A stretch of 64,000 nucleotides of DNA, from assembly GCA_001599715.1 (NCBI GenBank), contig BCHU01000002.1, positions 930,001-994,000 of the forward strand. The letters are read 5' to 3'. The DNA is from Phaeotremella fagi. Lineage: Eukaryota > Basidiomycota > Tremellomycetes > Tremellales > Phaeotremellaceae. The notes below the pieces were generated by a model. The model was not told the origin of the DNA. It saw only the letters and a list, made by a program, of their open reading frames with translations, and did no database searches. A program made the translations under genes and the position numbers. This document shows positions 1 through 11,894 of this stretch, piece by piece (the first letter of the stretch is position 1; every line of letters begins with the position of its first letter).

Positions 1-515
1 GGGACCAACACCGGGTGCTTACGATCCATCTAAACCTAAACACGCAAGGATTTTCGTTGCAACGAAATTCCCTGTTTGGCAAGATAAATGTGTTGAGGCT
101 GTTAAAGCAGCTTGGAACCAGGGTGATAACACTATCGATGATGTTAAGATGAGGAAGGAATTGGAGAGTTCTGGTTTGATAAAAGATAAAAAAGCAATGC
201 CGTTCTGTGCTTCTTTCAAGGTATGTCTCCTATTCTTGTGAAAAAGAGATAAGTTACTGATCCTTCGAGTAGAAAGAAGTTTTATCAAACGGCAGTAAAG
301 CTTTCAACAGATCCTTACCGTTCTCTGAACTTGACGCTTTGATCTTGTTGAAACCTTATATCAAGGTTTCTTTGAAATTCGAAGAAGTCGACGTGATCTC
401 TGTTGAGGATGCTGAGAAAGTTGTTGAAGCTGAAGGGGAGAAGGATGGATGGAGTAAAGATAAGATTGAGAGTAGTGAACCTAGATCACCATCTGTTTTA
501 TTCTGGAATGCGTAG
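1..515 (+). CDS. Leucyl-tRNA synthetase, cytosolic (3' end only)
   Basis: This is the C-terminal end of an enzyme that charges tRNA-Leu with leucine in the cytosol; the 5' part lies outside the window. The first exon reads ARIFVATKFPVWQDKC followed by KKAMPFCASFK, which matches the C-terminal appended region of archaeal/eukaryotic LeuRS (the 'yPxWQ ... mPF' pattern). An intron with a GTATGT donor at 222 ends at 272. The last exon (273-515) reads KEVLSNGSKAFNRSLPFSE... and ends FWNA-TAG. The final 25 or so residues are charged and low in complexity. The family assignment rests on this C-terminal region only, since the catalytic HIGH and KMSKS motifs are not in view. Confidence 0.85.
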
Positions 516-1142
516 GGGAAGAGAGTGGAGTTGAGTTGAGTTGGTAGATACATAGTAGATCATTGAATGCCACTTTACAAGTTGAGCAATAAAAATAAAT
601 AATTAATGTGAATTAATCCCATTTTCATTCTCTGCAGTATATATGCAACACCCGCCTCGTCATCTTCTCCTTCTTTCTTCTATCATCCATTATATACCCA
701 AACCAATCACTGACTCATCACATCGTTCAAATCACATTCCACGCACGTAGCATATATCATAGAAGTAGAAGTAGATCCAGACTCAGCTCATTCTGAAGTA
801 CTAGTACAAGTACCAGTACAAGTACAATCCCAGCACAGTTCAATCCAGGTGGTGGCAATTGAAACGATCAAACAAACCAATTCTCTAAGAACTGCCTTTC
901 ATCGTTTTTGTCTATAATCATCTTTTGGGATTGACGTTGTCTTTATACTAATTGAGCGCTGCTTTTGCTACCCTCATCGCATCTTTTGGCATCGTTCTTA
1001 ATTCTTTTAACTTTGATTGACATTTCAACATCTTTCCTTGCTATTTGGTCGGCTTAGGTAATTTCGTCATTGAAACACGACTTTGATCGATCTCATCCAT
1101 AAACATCAAGGTCAAGTCATCGAATCAACGTTTCTACAAATC
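516..1142. promoter_or_regulatory. Intergenic region: LeuRS 3' flank and Pcf11 promoter/5' UTR
   Basis: This stretch has no supported gene. It holds the LeuRS terminator region (an AATAAA-like AT-rich stretch near 588-605) and then the Pcf11 5' flank. A short repetitive patch near 765-835 repeats AGAAGTAG and then AGTAC units (AGTACTAGTACAAGTACCAG). It is pyrimidine-rich towards the gene, as is usual for leaders in these yeasts. Confidence 0.5.
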
Positions 1143-3328
1143 ATGTATTACCCACCTTCAGCCCAACAAGCTTCTGGATCTTATTACCAACAACCCCAAC
1201 CGCCAGCAACGATTCAACAACCGCCAGTAGATCCTTTCAGAGCTTATTATGCCAATCGGTTACGAGAACTCACGTTCAATTCGAGACCTCTCATTCAGGA
1301 TTTATCGGTTATCGCTTTACAGCAACGTGATCAGAATCAATGGGAACGTATGAAGATTATCGTTGAAGAACTTGAGAATGCTGTTTTAAGGGTAGGTATT
1401 TCTTCTTCTTTCATTTCAACTGATTTCTTCTCTTTTGGTTGATGCGATGAAACCGTGAGGAAATTTGTACTGACTTGAACGATCCTTTCTTGACAGGCTC
1501 CACCTCATCAAAAACTACCGTTACTGTATTTAATTGATTCTATATCAAAGAATATCGGTGCACCGTATACGACTCATTTGTTACCGCCTATCATTCCACG
1601 ATTGTATTTACGGACATACAAAGAAGTTGATGGTGTTATCAAATCCAAAATGGAGGAGATGATGGGTTTATGGAGAAATAGTGGTGTAGGCGGTAATGAA
1701 CTTTATCCAGTTGGTGTTAGAGAATCGATAGAGAAGGAAATTTTCGGTACAATGTCATCGTCTCATTCCCATTCGCATCCCAATTCTCGTCCACCTGTCA
1801 TTCCACCTCAACCACAACCTCAATTCCCAACGCAGCAACAAGTTCAAATTGCTTTAGATGAAACTTTGAATCTTAAACATCGTCAAGCTGCTGTTAATCC
1901 TTATGATCGAACTGCAGTTACTCATGTTGGTGTGTTGATTAAAATCAAAGAATTACTTTTATCGAAACAGGTATCTCCAAATGAATTACAGCAGATCATG
2001 GATCAATTGAAAGGTATGGGATTGAATCAATCTCAACCTCCTTCTCAATCGTCAACTCTACCCCAACCTCAATCTTCCAACGTTACTCCAACGATCGGTC
2101 AAATGCCCTTCCCACCCCAAAGAGAACAATATCGACCCCCACCTCCCACCAATCATTCTGGCGTGTTGGCAATGCCAACACCACCTACGGTCTCATCGAC
2201 ACCTATCCCACCAAACGTTTCAACGCCGATTGCAGCGGTTCCAGGTCTACCTGATAATTTTGCAGACATGTTGAGAAACCTCACTAATTCAGGTATCATC
2301 AGTACACCACGTACACCTGAACAATCGTCTAAAAACGAAATCGTTAAACCTAAATCTTCGTTGGATCTCTATGAAGACATGGTACTCGGTTTGAATGTCG
2401 TTCTTGGTTCTTTGGATTTGAATCAGTAAGTTTTGTTTACCTTTCAGCCAAACAAGATTTGTGTTGACTGTGATTTCATTAGGATCCATTCATTACCTAT
2501 TTCGCATTTACCTGTTCGTTGTAAACAGTGTGGGATGAGGTTCGTCGAGGGTGAAAATGGTTTACAGGCACATATGGATTGGCATTTCAGAAGGAATAGG
2601 AAAGAGAGAGAATCAGAAGGTAGAGGTGCTCATAGAAGATGGTTACCGAAAGCTGAGGTACGTTCATTTGAATATTCATTCATTCGAAACTCGTCTAACC
2701 CGATGTACAGGAATGGATTAACGATGTACCAGAAGCAGGACCTTCTACACAAACTTCAACGAAACTACATGGAAATTCTCAAACTTCAACTACCAACCCT
2801 GCTACTCAAAAACTGACAGCTGAGAGATTAGCTGTCCTTCGAAAGAAATGGGTTAGGGTTCCACAAGATTCAGTTAAAGCTGGTACACCGTGTCCGGTCT
2901 GTAAGGAAACCTTTAAATCAGAATGGTCAGAGGAAGAGGAAGAATGGATATGGCGAAATGCAGTTGATGTGAACGGTACTGTAAGTTATCATTTTAAGCC
3001 TACTGCATTTTTGATTAATGAACAAAATCAAAAGATCTATCACGCTACATGTAGAGCCGAAAGTCTTTCTTCAGCGGTAGCAGCTAGATTATTGAACAAC
3101 ACTGAACCGAGAGCTCGAAGTGTTAGCAAAAGTCCAGCTTCTATTGGGAATCCTGTTGAATTACCGAAAATCGATGAGAACGACGTTGACAAGAAGAGGA
3201 AGATTGATGGAGTCGATGATGGGAATGGGGTGGGTGGGGTTGATGGAGGTGAGAGGGAGGAGCAGGATGCAGCTAAGCGAGTTAAGATCGAGTTGGATGA
3301 TGGATTGACGGTAATTCCTGTTTCGTAG
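1143..3328 (+). CDS. PCF11: Pcf11, cleavage factor IA subunit for mRNA 3'-end processing
   Basis: Pcf11 binds the RNA polymerase II C-terminal domain through a CID and bridges it to the pre-mRNA cleavage/polyadenylation complex and to termination. Five exons read in frame: 1143-1391, 1497-2425, 2483-2657, 2711-2980 and 3035-3328 (638 aa). Residues about 30-160 form the CID (FRAYYANRLRELTFNSRPLI ... LPLLYLIDSISKNIG). A proline/glutamine-rich linker follows. Then comes the first zinc-binding motif (RCKQCGMRF...AHMDWHF) with its tryptophan-rich helix, and the second (CPVCKETF...W...YHATC). Both fingers and the conserved W/H residues are present. I chose the ATG at 1143 because the frame upstream offers only a TTG. 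The acidic/basic tail ends in VIPVS. Confidence 0.93.
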
Positions 3329-6300
3329 TGGCGTAGAAGTGGCGTAGGAGATAGAATCCAATTATTTAGTCTGTTTTGCATGATTGACACTGCACGCCAA
3401 GACAGGACGAACATCTATCCGTAGATGTAACTTAATTAAGCTAAGTACGTAGATCTAAACGAATTGGGATCTCTGGATCTCTCTACGTTCGAGAACAATA
3501 ATGATCAGGTACTATACCGAGATCTGATTCCTACGATATCCATCTTTATCTATCCTTTAGTGTTAAATGATTAAACCAGCCGAATGAACGGATTTAAATC
3601 GCTTTTTTGCATCCCCTTTATGTCATGTTACGTATTTACGTATATTAGGATTTTAAGTTAATTCAGCACAAACTCTTTTAACTTGTTCAACACTAGTTGA
3701 TACGTAATGCGGTTCGAGATGCCGACACTAGCACTTGTTCCCCCCATGAGAAAAAGAATGTTTGATACGGCCGTTGGAATGTTGGGACCGCAGTATGGCC
3801 TTCTAAATCGTCTCTAGCAAGCAAGACGAAGTGATGCTACACATTGTCTGTTTGCGGGAAGTGAAATCTTTCCATATTAAAAAAGTCGTTACCGTGAAAC
3901 CGGTTCTTTAGTGAAATCATTCCGACTTGACGTATCGCAAAGTATTCCTTAAAGCCCACCAATGAATTCGAATGCGTAGCTTTAATTGAAAACCATCTAG
4001 AATTGAAATCAACGTATGCAAAAGTGAGATTTCAATGAGCAGTCAATAGCCGTCCAAAATACGTCAACCCCAACGGAACTTTTGTATTGAATGTTGCAGA
4101 TTTGAATGAGTCTTTGAATATATCCGAGACAATTCCGCTCGCCAAGCTCTTTTTTCTTACTTTCGTGGTTCACAGTGTCTACCGAATAGACGTCTCGATC
4201 GTCATTCAACGAACAAGTACGGTACGACTTCAATCGTCATATTCATGTTTCCGAAGATTAAGTAGTCTTTCCATTGGAGATTCAATTGAATTGGGGAGTT
4301 ACCACAGGTTTTGAAGGTTAAATACTCAATACGAACAAAAAGCTATGCTATCTTGAATTGAGATGTGGCTATGGGTCTCGACTTTTTTTGGTGCATTTCT
4401 GTTTTTTTAAGTATAACTTTGTTAATGATTAAATGTGTCTCTAGGAAGTATGATAGTTTTAATGAGGCGAGAACAAACTCCCGTACTCTGTTGAATCCAA
4501 ATTTACGTTCCATGAAACCACGAACCATGAAACCATGTATTGGCACATCATGATAATTAATTAACGCCTCGAAAGCTGATATACCAAGTATGGCGACGGC
4601 AAAGCTCATGTATACCCTCACCACACGGTGAATGAATCAACAGAGGTCAATATCGGGAACTGACCCGCCGTCAGTAAACCCGAAAAAAAAACAAAGCTTG
4701 AAAACGACCTTTTTCCCACGTCTCACGCCACACTTTACCCAGTAAAGTTATCTCAATTGAGATCACCGAAAGGGGGGAATCTCAATAGCGCTACGCATCT
4801 TTCTTGAACTATAACCTAACGTTTCTGACGATGATCCTCCGGGTTTTCAGCACTTTTGCATGTGAAAAGATCAGATGTTCGTACGATTGATTTAACTTGG
4901 TTAGTCCAAAAGTTCAGACTGCGATAAGCACATCATTATGAGTGATAGGGGTATCCACTTGATTTGAGCTACTAGATGTCTAGACTGTTAAGGCTGCGAT
5001 TGAACCTAAGAAACTTACTGCTATGTTATGGATACTTACTATCCACCTAGGTAACCACGACAGACAAGCATGCCTACATGTGTGTAATTATGAGAATTAA
5101 CGTAAATGGCTGCGTACACTACCCGCCCTTGAACCCGCCCTAGCCGCCCTGTTGATTTCTTTGCTTTTACACTCAACGGATAATGTACATTCCGAAGAAT
5201 AACCCTCATTTCAGGGGGAGTCGTACGTCTAGACTTCTTTCTAAATGACCGATATATACCGATTTCCCGCCGTTCACTGGTACCCATTGAAATTTCCTTC
5301 TTTTGGTAGGTACATCAATAGAATTCAAGAATTCTAACTCTTATTCTTTCGATTAGCCGCATTAAATCCGCCTAGATTTCAGTGGTTTTTTAGCACCGGT
5401 TAGATCTTTCGAGATTTTTATTTTACTTCTTTTTTAAGGTGAAGTATGACAAGTCAGGTTAGATGCAAGACAACCTTAGAAATAGGTTTTGAATAAATTT
5501 ATAGCCGAAAGGGTTCTTCCTTGCAAAATGATATCGTCCGTGTTATGTCCGTCGAACGCGAGGTGAGGTGAGACGTTTGGCTCAAAGTGTAATGTGTCTA
5601 CAGATGGCGCCAATCATCGTTCCCCCATCACCACCCAACCTAAGTTGACCTATTATTCTTTTATTTTTCAGTTTCGTTCCGGAACTCAAGACAAGGGAGA
5701 TTGATCGATCACCAAATACTCGGTAGGCCACTTGAAGCCACCCTTACTCCTTACTTCCCGACTATAACTACTTTACTCTACTTTCTCATATCACCACCCT
5801 ATAAACTTATAACAAGATCATCGGGACCCCGTCAATATAATAATTATTCATTACATCTAATTAATCTTCTTTTTCTCATTGCTCCAACCGAAAACCACCG
5901 TTTTTTTTTTCTCACACAAACGCCTAAACGCCAAACGAACTCTCGCATCATAATCAAACACACCACAACTAAAAAATTAAAATAAAGAGGAATACGTTCA
6001 ACGTTCACATAAATCTCATAACAACAAAACAGTTTATTGGATACCAACAACAAATGGAGAGTGGATATTAAGTGCAAAAAGTGTGAGTCGAGGCTCTTTG
6101 TTACCTTTTCGGGCCGGTGACCGGGTTTGCTTTGTTGGTGAAATCGTGTTGTTTGGTCGTGAGGAAATGGTTAGGAATGAGATTGGTGCATATGGTGGAT
6201 TGATTGAGAACGATGGAATGAAGAACATGAGCATGCTTTGAGAAGTTGATTGATTGATGGGAAGGAACAGTTGTGAGAGCCTTTACCCCGTGTTTCGTGG

Positions 6301-6508
6301 GTGGTGCTGTTGATTCCTGGTTACTGGTTCTCTACTGTTCTTCTCCATGCTTCAATCGCGGATCGTAACATGAGTTAGAGGGTTATCTGGGATATCTATA
6401 CATATTCCAAGAACCCCTCTAACGAAGATCACCGATTTGAATGGGTTGGGTGATCTTTCTCTTTCCCTCTTCCTGTTAGCCTAAACTGGCACTTTACCTC
6501 GTTTTGCA

Positions 6509-6525
6509 GGGGGGGCGGGGGGGGG
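6509..6525. repeat. G7-C-G9 homopurine tract
   Basis: Seven G, one C and nine G occur in a row and are immediately followed by a GTGT/GATG-rich stretch. Such runs mutate easily by slippage. It lies about 800 bases upstream of the cyclin coding start in otherwise pyrimidine-rich sequence. Confidence 0.8.
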
Positions 6526-6959
6526 ATGTGTGTATGAAGTGTGTGTGATGGTGTTTGATGATCTACATGACCCATTTTCATCACTATTCACCATCAACGG
6601 TACCCCTTTCCTCTAAACGAATGGATCAATAACGGCCCGATCTTGGGTGTGCTATATCCTATACTTCTTTTCTCACATCACCTTTAATAAACACTTTGAC
6701 TTTCTCACGTTCATTCATAACAAAATTAACCATTTTAATTATTTCTTTATTCTTTTCAACATTCATTCTTTTCTGTTATACTGTATCCTTCCTTAATCCC
6801 ATGCTTTAACAACCACCTTCGTCACCATTTGAATAACTCGTATACTCGTATCCTCGTACTCCACTTGAACTCCCCTTTTATTTCCCCTCTTATAACCGAA
6901 GGGAAGGTTGCCACCACTTAAGCGTACGGTGTATCGTACTCTTACTTGCGCGGACTATA

Positions 6960-7080
6960 CGGGTTATATAATACATTCTACTTCTACTTCTACTTCTTAT
7001 TCATACATACATACATATCTTACATCATACTCTAACCTCGTCCTACCTTCACCTTCACCTCTACCTCTTATCTCCTTCTA
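6960..7080. repeat. Pyrimidine-rich microsatellite patch upstream of the cyclin
   Basis: Short tandem units are visible: CTACTT repeated about three times, then CATA repeated about four times, then CCTTCA/CCTCTA units. This is typical of a CT-rich core promoter or leader in tremellomycetes, and it lies directly in front of the upstream ATG at 7083. Confidence 0.6.
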
Positions 7081-7317
7081 ACATGCGTCTTGGACTACCT
7101 GTATGCTGCTTTCTATTTCCTCCTTACCTTCCTTGATCTACGTCTCCCATTTCTCCACATTATATAATTAAACTGTAACTGTTACTGACTCTTGTTTTTC
7201 CTTTCCTCAATCAATCAACAGACTTCAACACGTATCCTCGCCCCTTCGTCCTTCTTACCTGATCCCACCGTACCATTGTTCAATTATCTTTCAATACCTC
7301 CACCACCACTGTATACA

Positions 7318-8486
7318 ATGGCTTCAACATCAGCTATCCCAGCTTATCGCACCAACCCATCTTCATCTTCACCTTCCACTTCACGCAAAGTGGCCAAAGC
7401 TTCTGCTTCAGCCTCTGCGACTTCTTCGAAACCACCTTCTCGATCTACTTCAGATCCTTACTATGGTCATGAAGAGACTTCAGTCATGAGTGCACGATTC
7501 GTGAGTAGATCTTTTTAAAAGATAATCGATTGCGATTCGGTTGACTGACATGGTTCGATCGTTAGATCACTGCACTTTTCGCCTGTCCCAACATACCTAC
7601 AGTCACTACACCAGGTGCACCCACTCCAACACTAGCTCATTTTGTCGCTTACGCTTTACATCGAACGAGGTTACCTTCGATCGTAACGTTCGCCGCTCTG
7701 TTATTACTTCAAAGATTAAAAACGCGGTTCCCAGCTGCCCGTGGTTCATCTGGTCATCGACTTTTCATTTCAGCTTTCATGATCGCTTCCAAAGTCATCT
7801 GCGACGACACTTACAGTAACCAATCTTGGGGTATCGTTGCTCAAAAAATGTTCGCTTTGAAAGAGATCAACCAAATGGAAAGAGAAATGTGTGGTTACCT
7901 TGAATGGAATTTGAACGTCGCTGGTGATGAGGTTTTGGAATTCGAAGCTCGTATCAGAGCTGAACATGGTCCAGCTGCTGTTGCTAAAGCTGGTTCGTCA
8001 TCTTCTGGTTCATCGAACTCAGATCATGTCATTATCGTTCCACCACCAACCGCTTCTTATCCATCACCAGAAACTACACCAGATCCTTCAATGGCTTCTC
8101 GACCTATTCGACCTGTTCCATCACCTTATAAATACAGAGGTGATTCGAGAACGCAGTATCGACCTTCAGCAAATTCAACATTCCCTTCACCACCCAAATC
8201 ACCACCTCGATATCTTCATGCCTCTCACATTCCATCACCTCAAGCACCTCATTTCGCATCAGCCAACTCATCATTGGCTTCTTCACCAGCATCAGATGAT
8301 TGTAAAACACCTTCACCTGTCGCTGTAACATCCTCAGCATCGGGAGTGCATCATCACTCAGGTCATCCAGTTCCTTCGAGAACGTATGAACCTAAAGCTG
8401 TCGACATGTCTAGAGCTTTCGATGGTCGGTCACGACAGCATACGTCTGCTATAACTGGTTACCCAATCGATGTTGGGGGATGGTAG
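7318..8486 (+). CDS. Pcl/Pho80-type cyclin
   Basis: This is a cyclin of the PCL (Pho85-partner) group, which activates a cyclin-dependent kinase; a G1/morphogenesis role is inferred from the family. Exons are 7318-7500 and 7566-8486 (367 aa). After a serine-rich head, residues about 80-185 form the cyclin box: LAHFVAYALHRTRLPSIVTF, then HRLFISAFMIASKVICDDTY, SNQSWGIVAQKMFALKEINQ and EREMCGYLEWNLNV. The order (ASK...DDxYSN..W..v.......iN.mE..fL..L.w.l.v) is the Pcl signature. The tail is long, proline/serine-rich and probably disordered. A longer form is possible: ATG at 7083, six codons, an intron and an exon from 7222 are in frame with 7318 and would add about 38 residues. I prefer the 7318 start. 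Confidence 0.8.
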
Positions 8487-11400
8487 AAGCGTTCAATTCA
8501 TCTCATTCAACATCATCATCTACGACTTATACCCATTGTGCATTCATTGATACCCAAGATTTCATTCATTGTTGATACCTCATATGGCTTATATTCGATT
8601 ACCTATTTTTATATTATTTTTTTTTGTGGAAACAATTCAAACAAATTCATCACATCTCAGAACGATTAGTATTATTAATTATCAAATTCTTTTCTATACC
8701 TGTTTCTTTTTTTTATTTCGGAAAGAGAAAGAAGAAACATTTTTGATTTGACAATTAATTATCATTTGTTTTATATAACTTTTTTTATTTTCATTGCAAT
8801 TCATGATATACATTTGATTCATAATTATATTTTTTGAAGGATGAAATAATTGCACCATCTCATTTGACTTTACATTGGCATTGCTACATTTTCAGTCTCG
8901 AAAGCGATTTCTGGCACTACAGTATATTTTTTTTTCTGACTCGATAGAAAATGAAATCTGATTCATCGTGACATAATGAATTTTCTCAGTTCCGCAAAAG
9001 GTACGTAGGCAAGTTTAAAAGCTAGTACGAAGAACCTCGACGTAGTTGATAAAAAGCATTAAACCACGTAATCACCCTTCAAAGCCCGTACCCAGTTACC
9101 ATAACGAGGATCAGTTGTGAGAATATAGAATATCCCCAAAGAACTGAAAAATAAAGAACATGTAACAACAACTCTTTCAGTCATCTGATGAAAACTATGT
9201 TTTCCCACTCCACAATGATTTCGAAACGGGATGCTGCTGTCATCAAATAAGTAATTATGATTTTATCTGCCGAGTATCAATGCTAACGTTGAAGGTAAAG
9301 TAAATTAGGAAAGTTATCTAAACTTAACTCAGGTCCTATCCTTGACCTGTTTTGATTCCCACAAAGAGCATTAAAATAGTAACCTTACGTTTAAGCAACA
9401 TTTGGCAGAGCGTAAACTTGACCGTTCAAGATAGTTTTACACCTTAATTTCTTATGTTACGTGTGAAAACTATAAGTCACAGAATTCAAATTTATGTTGT
9501 ACTACCACCCACTACGACATCTTGATATTGATTTCTTTTTTTCTCACGAGACACCAAAAGACAGTGAGGTAAAATGGGACGACAAGACTTAAGGCCGTAA
9601 AGTTAAGAAATAGACGGCTAAAAACGGTTTTAGCTTTGTATTCTTTAGACTAACTTACGTAGGTGGTTGAAGTTAACTTAATACTGCAGTTTTAGTTACA
9701 GTTACTTCCGATATTGAGGGACAGGATCGACGAGGTGGTCAGTATCATGCATTGACGTCACGTTCGGTCCCATCAACGTTTGGCTGACTAAGTTAATTCT
9801 GACTTGCTTAGTGCTACGATTCTCAGATCTGACTGACCTGTGAATGTTAGCTTGCCACTTTCGTACACAATTCGTACTTGTTTAGTAGAGAAACCATTAT
9901 TAACATTAAGTCAATTAGATCTGAAGCGGGGATTATCGTTATGGGAAAGGGGAAAAGTGATGATTAAAGCCAAAAGCCATGAATCGTGGCAATATCGCTC
10001 GTTACTGATTCATTCCAATTCATCTAGTTTCCTTGCCATCTGACCTCCCATGCATTCAATCAAGTCACGAAAGAACACTAATCAAGTTCCTAATGCCCTT
10101 CATATAAGCTAAAGTTCTCCGGTATGAGGACCTTACGGGAAGTGCCATTTTATTCGTGATAGAATCGAATCGTTGGGTACGCATTCCTGAGGGGCTATAC
10201 TTTGCAGTCTACATTCGATTTCTCCAGGTTCGTTCTATTGGTTATATTCGTACAGTGTCAAGAATCGGGACGATGGACTTAATTTTGAATGGATAATGAA
10301 TAACCTTCCAAAGCTCTGGCTACTTCTCAACAACCTCTGTCGGACGTCTGAGAATCCTAACACGATTTTAGAGTCTGAAATTACTTATAGGGTAGTACTA
10401 TAGAGAAGAATTGACTCCTCATCAAGTAGAATTTTATAGTATAAGCACTGTTGGTGAAGAACCACCAAGGATTCAAAGAACAAGTACTTACTAAACACAC
10501 GTTCGAAAGATGTCAGCATTGTGATAATTCAACGAACGCTCTTCAAGTTAATTCACATCAGTTCACTTCATTATCAATTTATTTTTGCAGATTTCAAGGG
10601 ATGTTACCCATTAGAAATACAACTTGAGAGGGTGTCAGTTCGCATTATGCTCTGGAATGAAGATTCAAACAATACTTCCTGGAGATCGTTGTCGTGGTTT
10701 CGAGTTCTGACCGCCACCCCATTGCGACTGCCACCCATGCCCGTTTAATGTTAACATCAACACCGAGATACTACCTGAAAGCATGTCAATCCTTGCGGAT
10801 AGTTTAAGGGGAAGGTCTGGGCTTCAGCTTTGTGGATGTGATACGAAGGGTTGCCTGAGAAATGAAGATTCATCTTCAATATTCTAGTACAATTTTCGTA
10901 ACCAACCAGTCATGTTGAATTACTGATGTCTGCAGAAAAGAGACAAATTTATAAACAGCATAAGCAATGTCCATTGCATTCCCCGATGATAGGCCTGGTC
11001 TAGGACTAGAAGTCTTGATTCAGAAGAAGAAATGCATTCCCATCCAGTCAGATCTCACCACCATCAACAACTGACCGAATGTTTTCGGGACATTACATTT
11101 TCAGCATCCGGTCATTCTTAAGGAATGCAGAGTCCAGACTTCACGACTAACCTAGGTAACGTTAGTCAACTCAACTTTACTTTACATCTTTCTAAAGATT
11201 ATCGATGCCAAGATAATTAATTCTAGACCTTTTCGTATTGATGATCGATCCCTGTCACAGGAACCAGGGGAAGGTACTAACGGTAAGATCTACGAGTGGC
11301 TTTCGTGAAATCTGAAAAATTGACAATAATGTTAAATTACCGAGAACTCGTATATGTATTTTTCCTTGTCCCGCCTAATATTTTCCCACGACGCATAGAA

Positions 11401-11894
11401 GATAGTGCTAATTGTGCTTCCACACTCCTGCTCGCTAAAAGGATCGTCGACTGCACAGCTAAATGTTTTACCGCTATACTCGTCATAATGATGTCAAAGT
11501 AGATTCGAATCGCGGGTTGAAATCGATCGTCTTGTTCCTGTCAATCGTTGAGTTTATTGGGGTTGCTTTGATCTCGAGTTCGGTCAAAGGACAAAGAAAA
11601 ACCTCCCGAGAAATACGAATGAAATGTGTCGCTTTCAATGACGCAAACCCCGGGAAGTCTCTCTTTCATTGATCTTTTTCCGGGCAAATCGTTCAGTTCC
11701 CACGATGAAGTGATCTCAATTACAGATAGCATCAACTGATTGTAAAAACGCCAAGACTTTATTAGACCGTAGTTGCTCCATGAGAAGATGAGAGGTCACG
11801 GACCATCGTTGATTGCACATTACAGTTGACTTTCTTCGTAGAATTCCCAGTATACAGAGTTATACATCCAGATATACAACCCCAATGGAATCTT
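8487..11894. other. Gene-free stretch of about 3.4 kb
   Basis: I find no supported gene. The first 350 bases are the AT-rich cyclin 3' flank with T-runs. The rest is balanced in composition, with only short random ORFs on both strands, no visible LTRs and no clear direct repeats. It separates the conserved left genes from the secretory/glycosyltransferase group. It could hold decayed genes, a non-coding RNA or a spacer; the sequence alone does not decide. Confidence 0.45.

Larger units (their letters stand above)
3329..7082. other. Gene-free stretch of about 3.75 kb before the cyclin gene
   Basis: No ORF here has family-like content or spliceable exons that I can support; all open frames are short and of random composition. 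Visible structure includes a 14-nt perfect palindrome ATCTCAATTGAGAT at about 4749-4762, a G7-C-G9 tract at 6509-6525, and CT-rich simple repeats (CTACTT units and CATA units) from about 6975 to 7080, just ahead of the cyclin leader. The right half is plausibly a large regulatory region or long untranslated leader for the cyclin. The left half (3.3-5.6 kb) is unexplained. Confidence 0.5.

Noticed and set aside
1083..1142. Upstream extension of Pcf11 to 1083
   Set aside because: That frame starts at TTG, not ATG, and the residues are not part of the CID.
4343..4624. A 93-codon ORF on the minus strand and an overlapping plus-strand ORF in the first gene-free stretch
   Set aside because: Composition is random, there are no family motifs, no signal peptide that convinces, and no exons to extend it.
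3329..5600. Possible tRNA or snRNA genes
   Set aside because: I looked for A/B-box patterns and for conserved U1, U2, U5 and U6 segments and found none. A tRNAscan/Infernal run would be decisive.
8104..8340. Antisense ORF over the cyclin tail
   Set aside because: Shadow of the proline/serine-rich tail; the plus-strand frame is long and carries the cyclin box upstream.
10521..10748. A 75-codon plus-strand ORF in the second gene-free stretch
   Set aside because: No motif, no conserved-looking composition and no splice extension; expected by chance in 3.4 kb.
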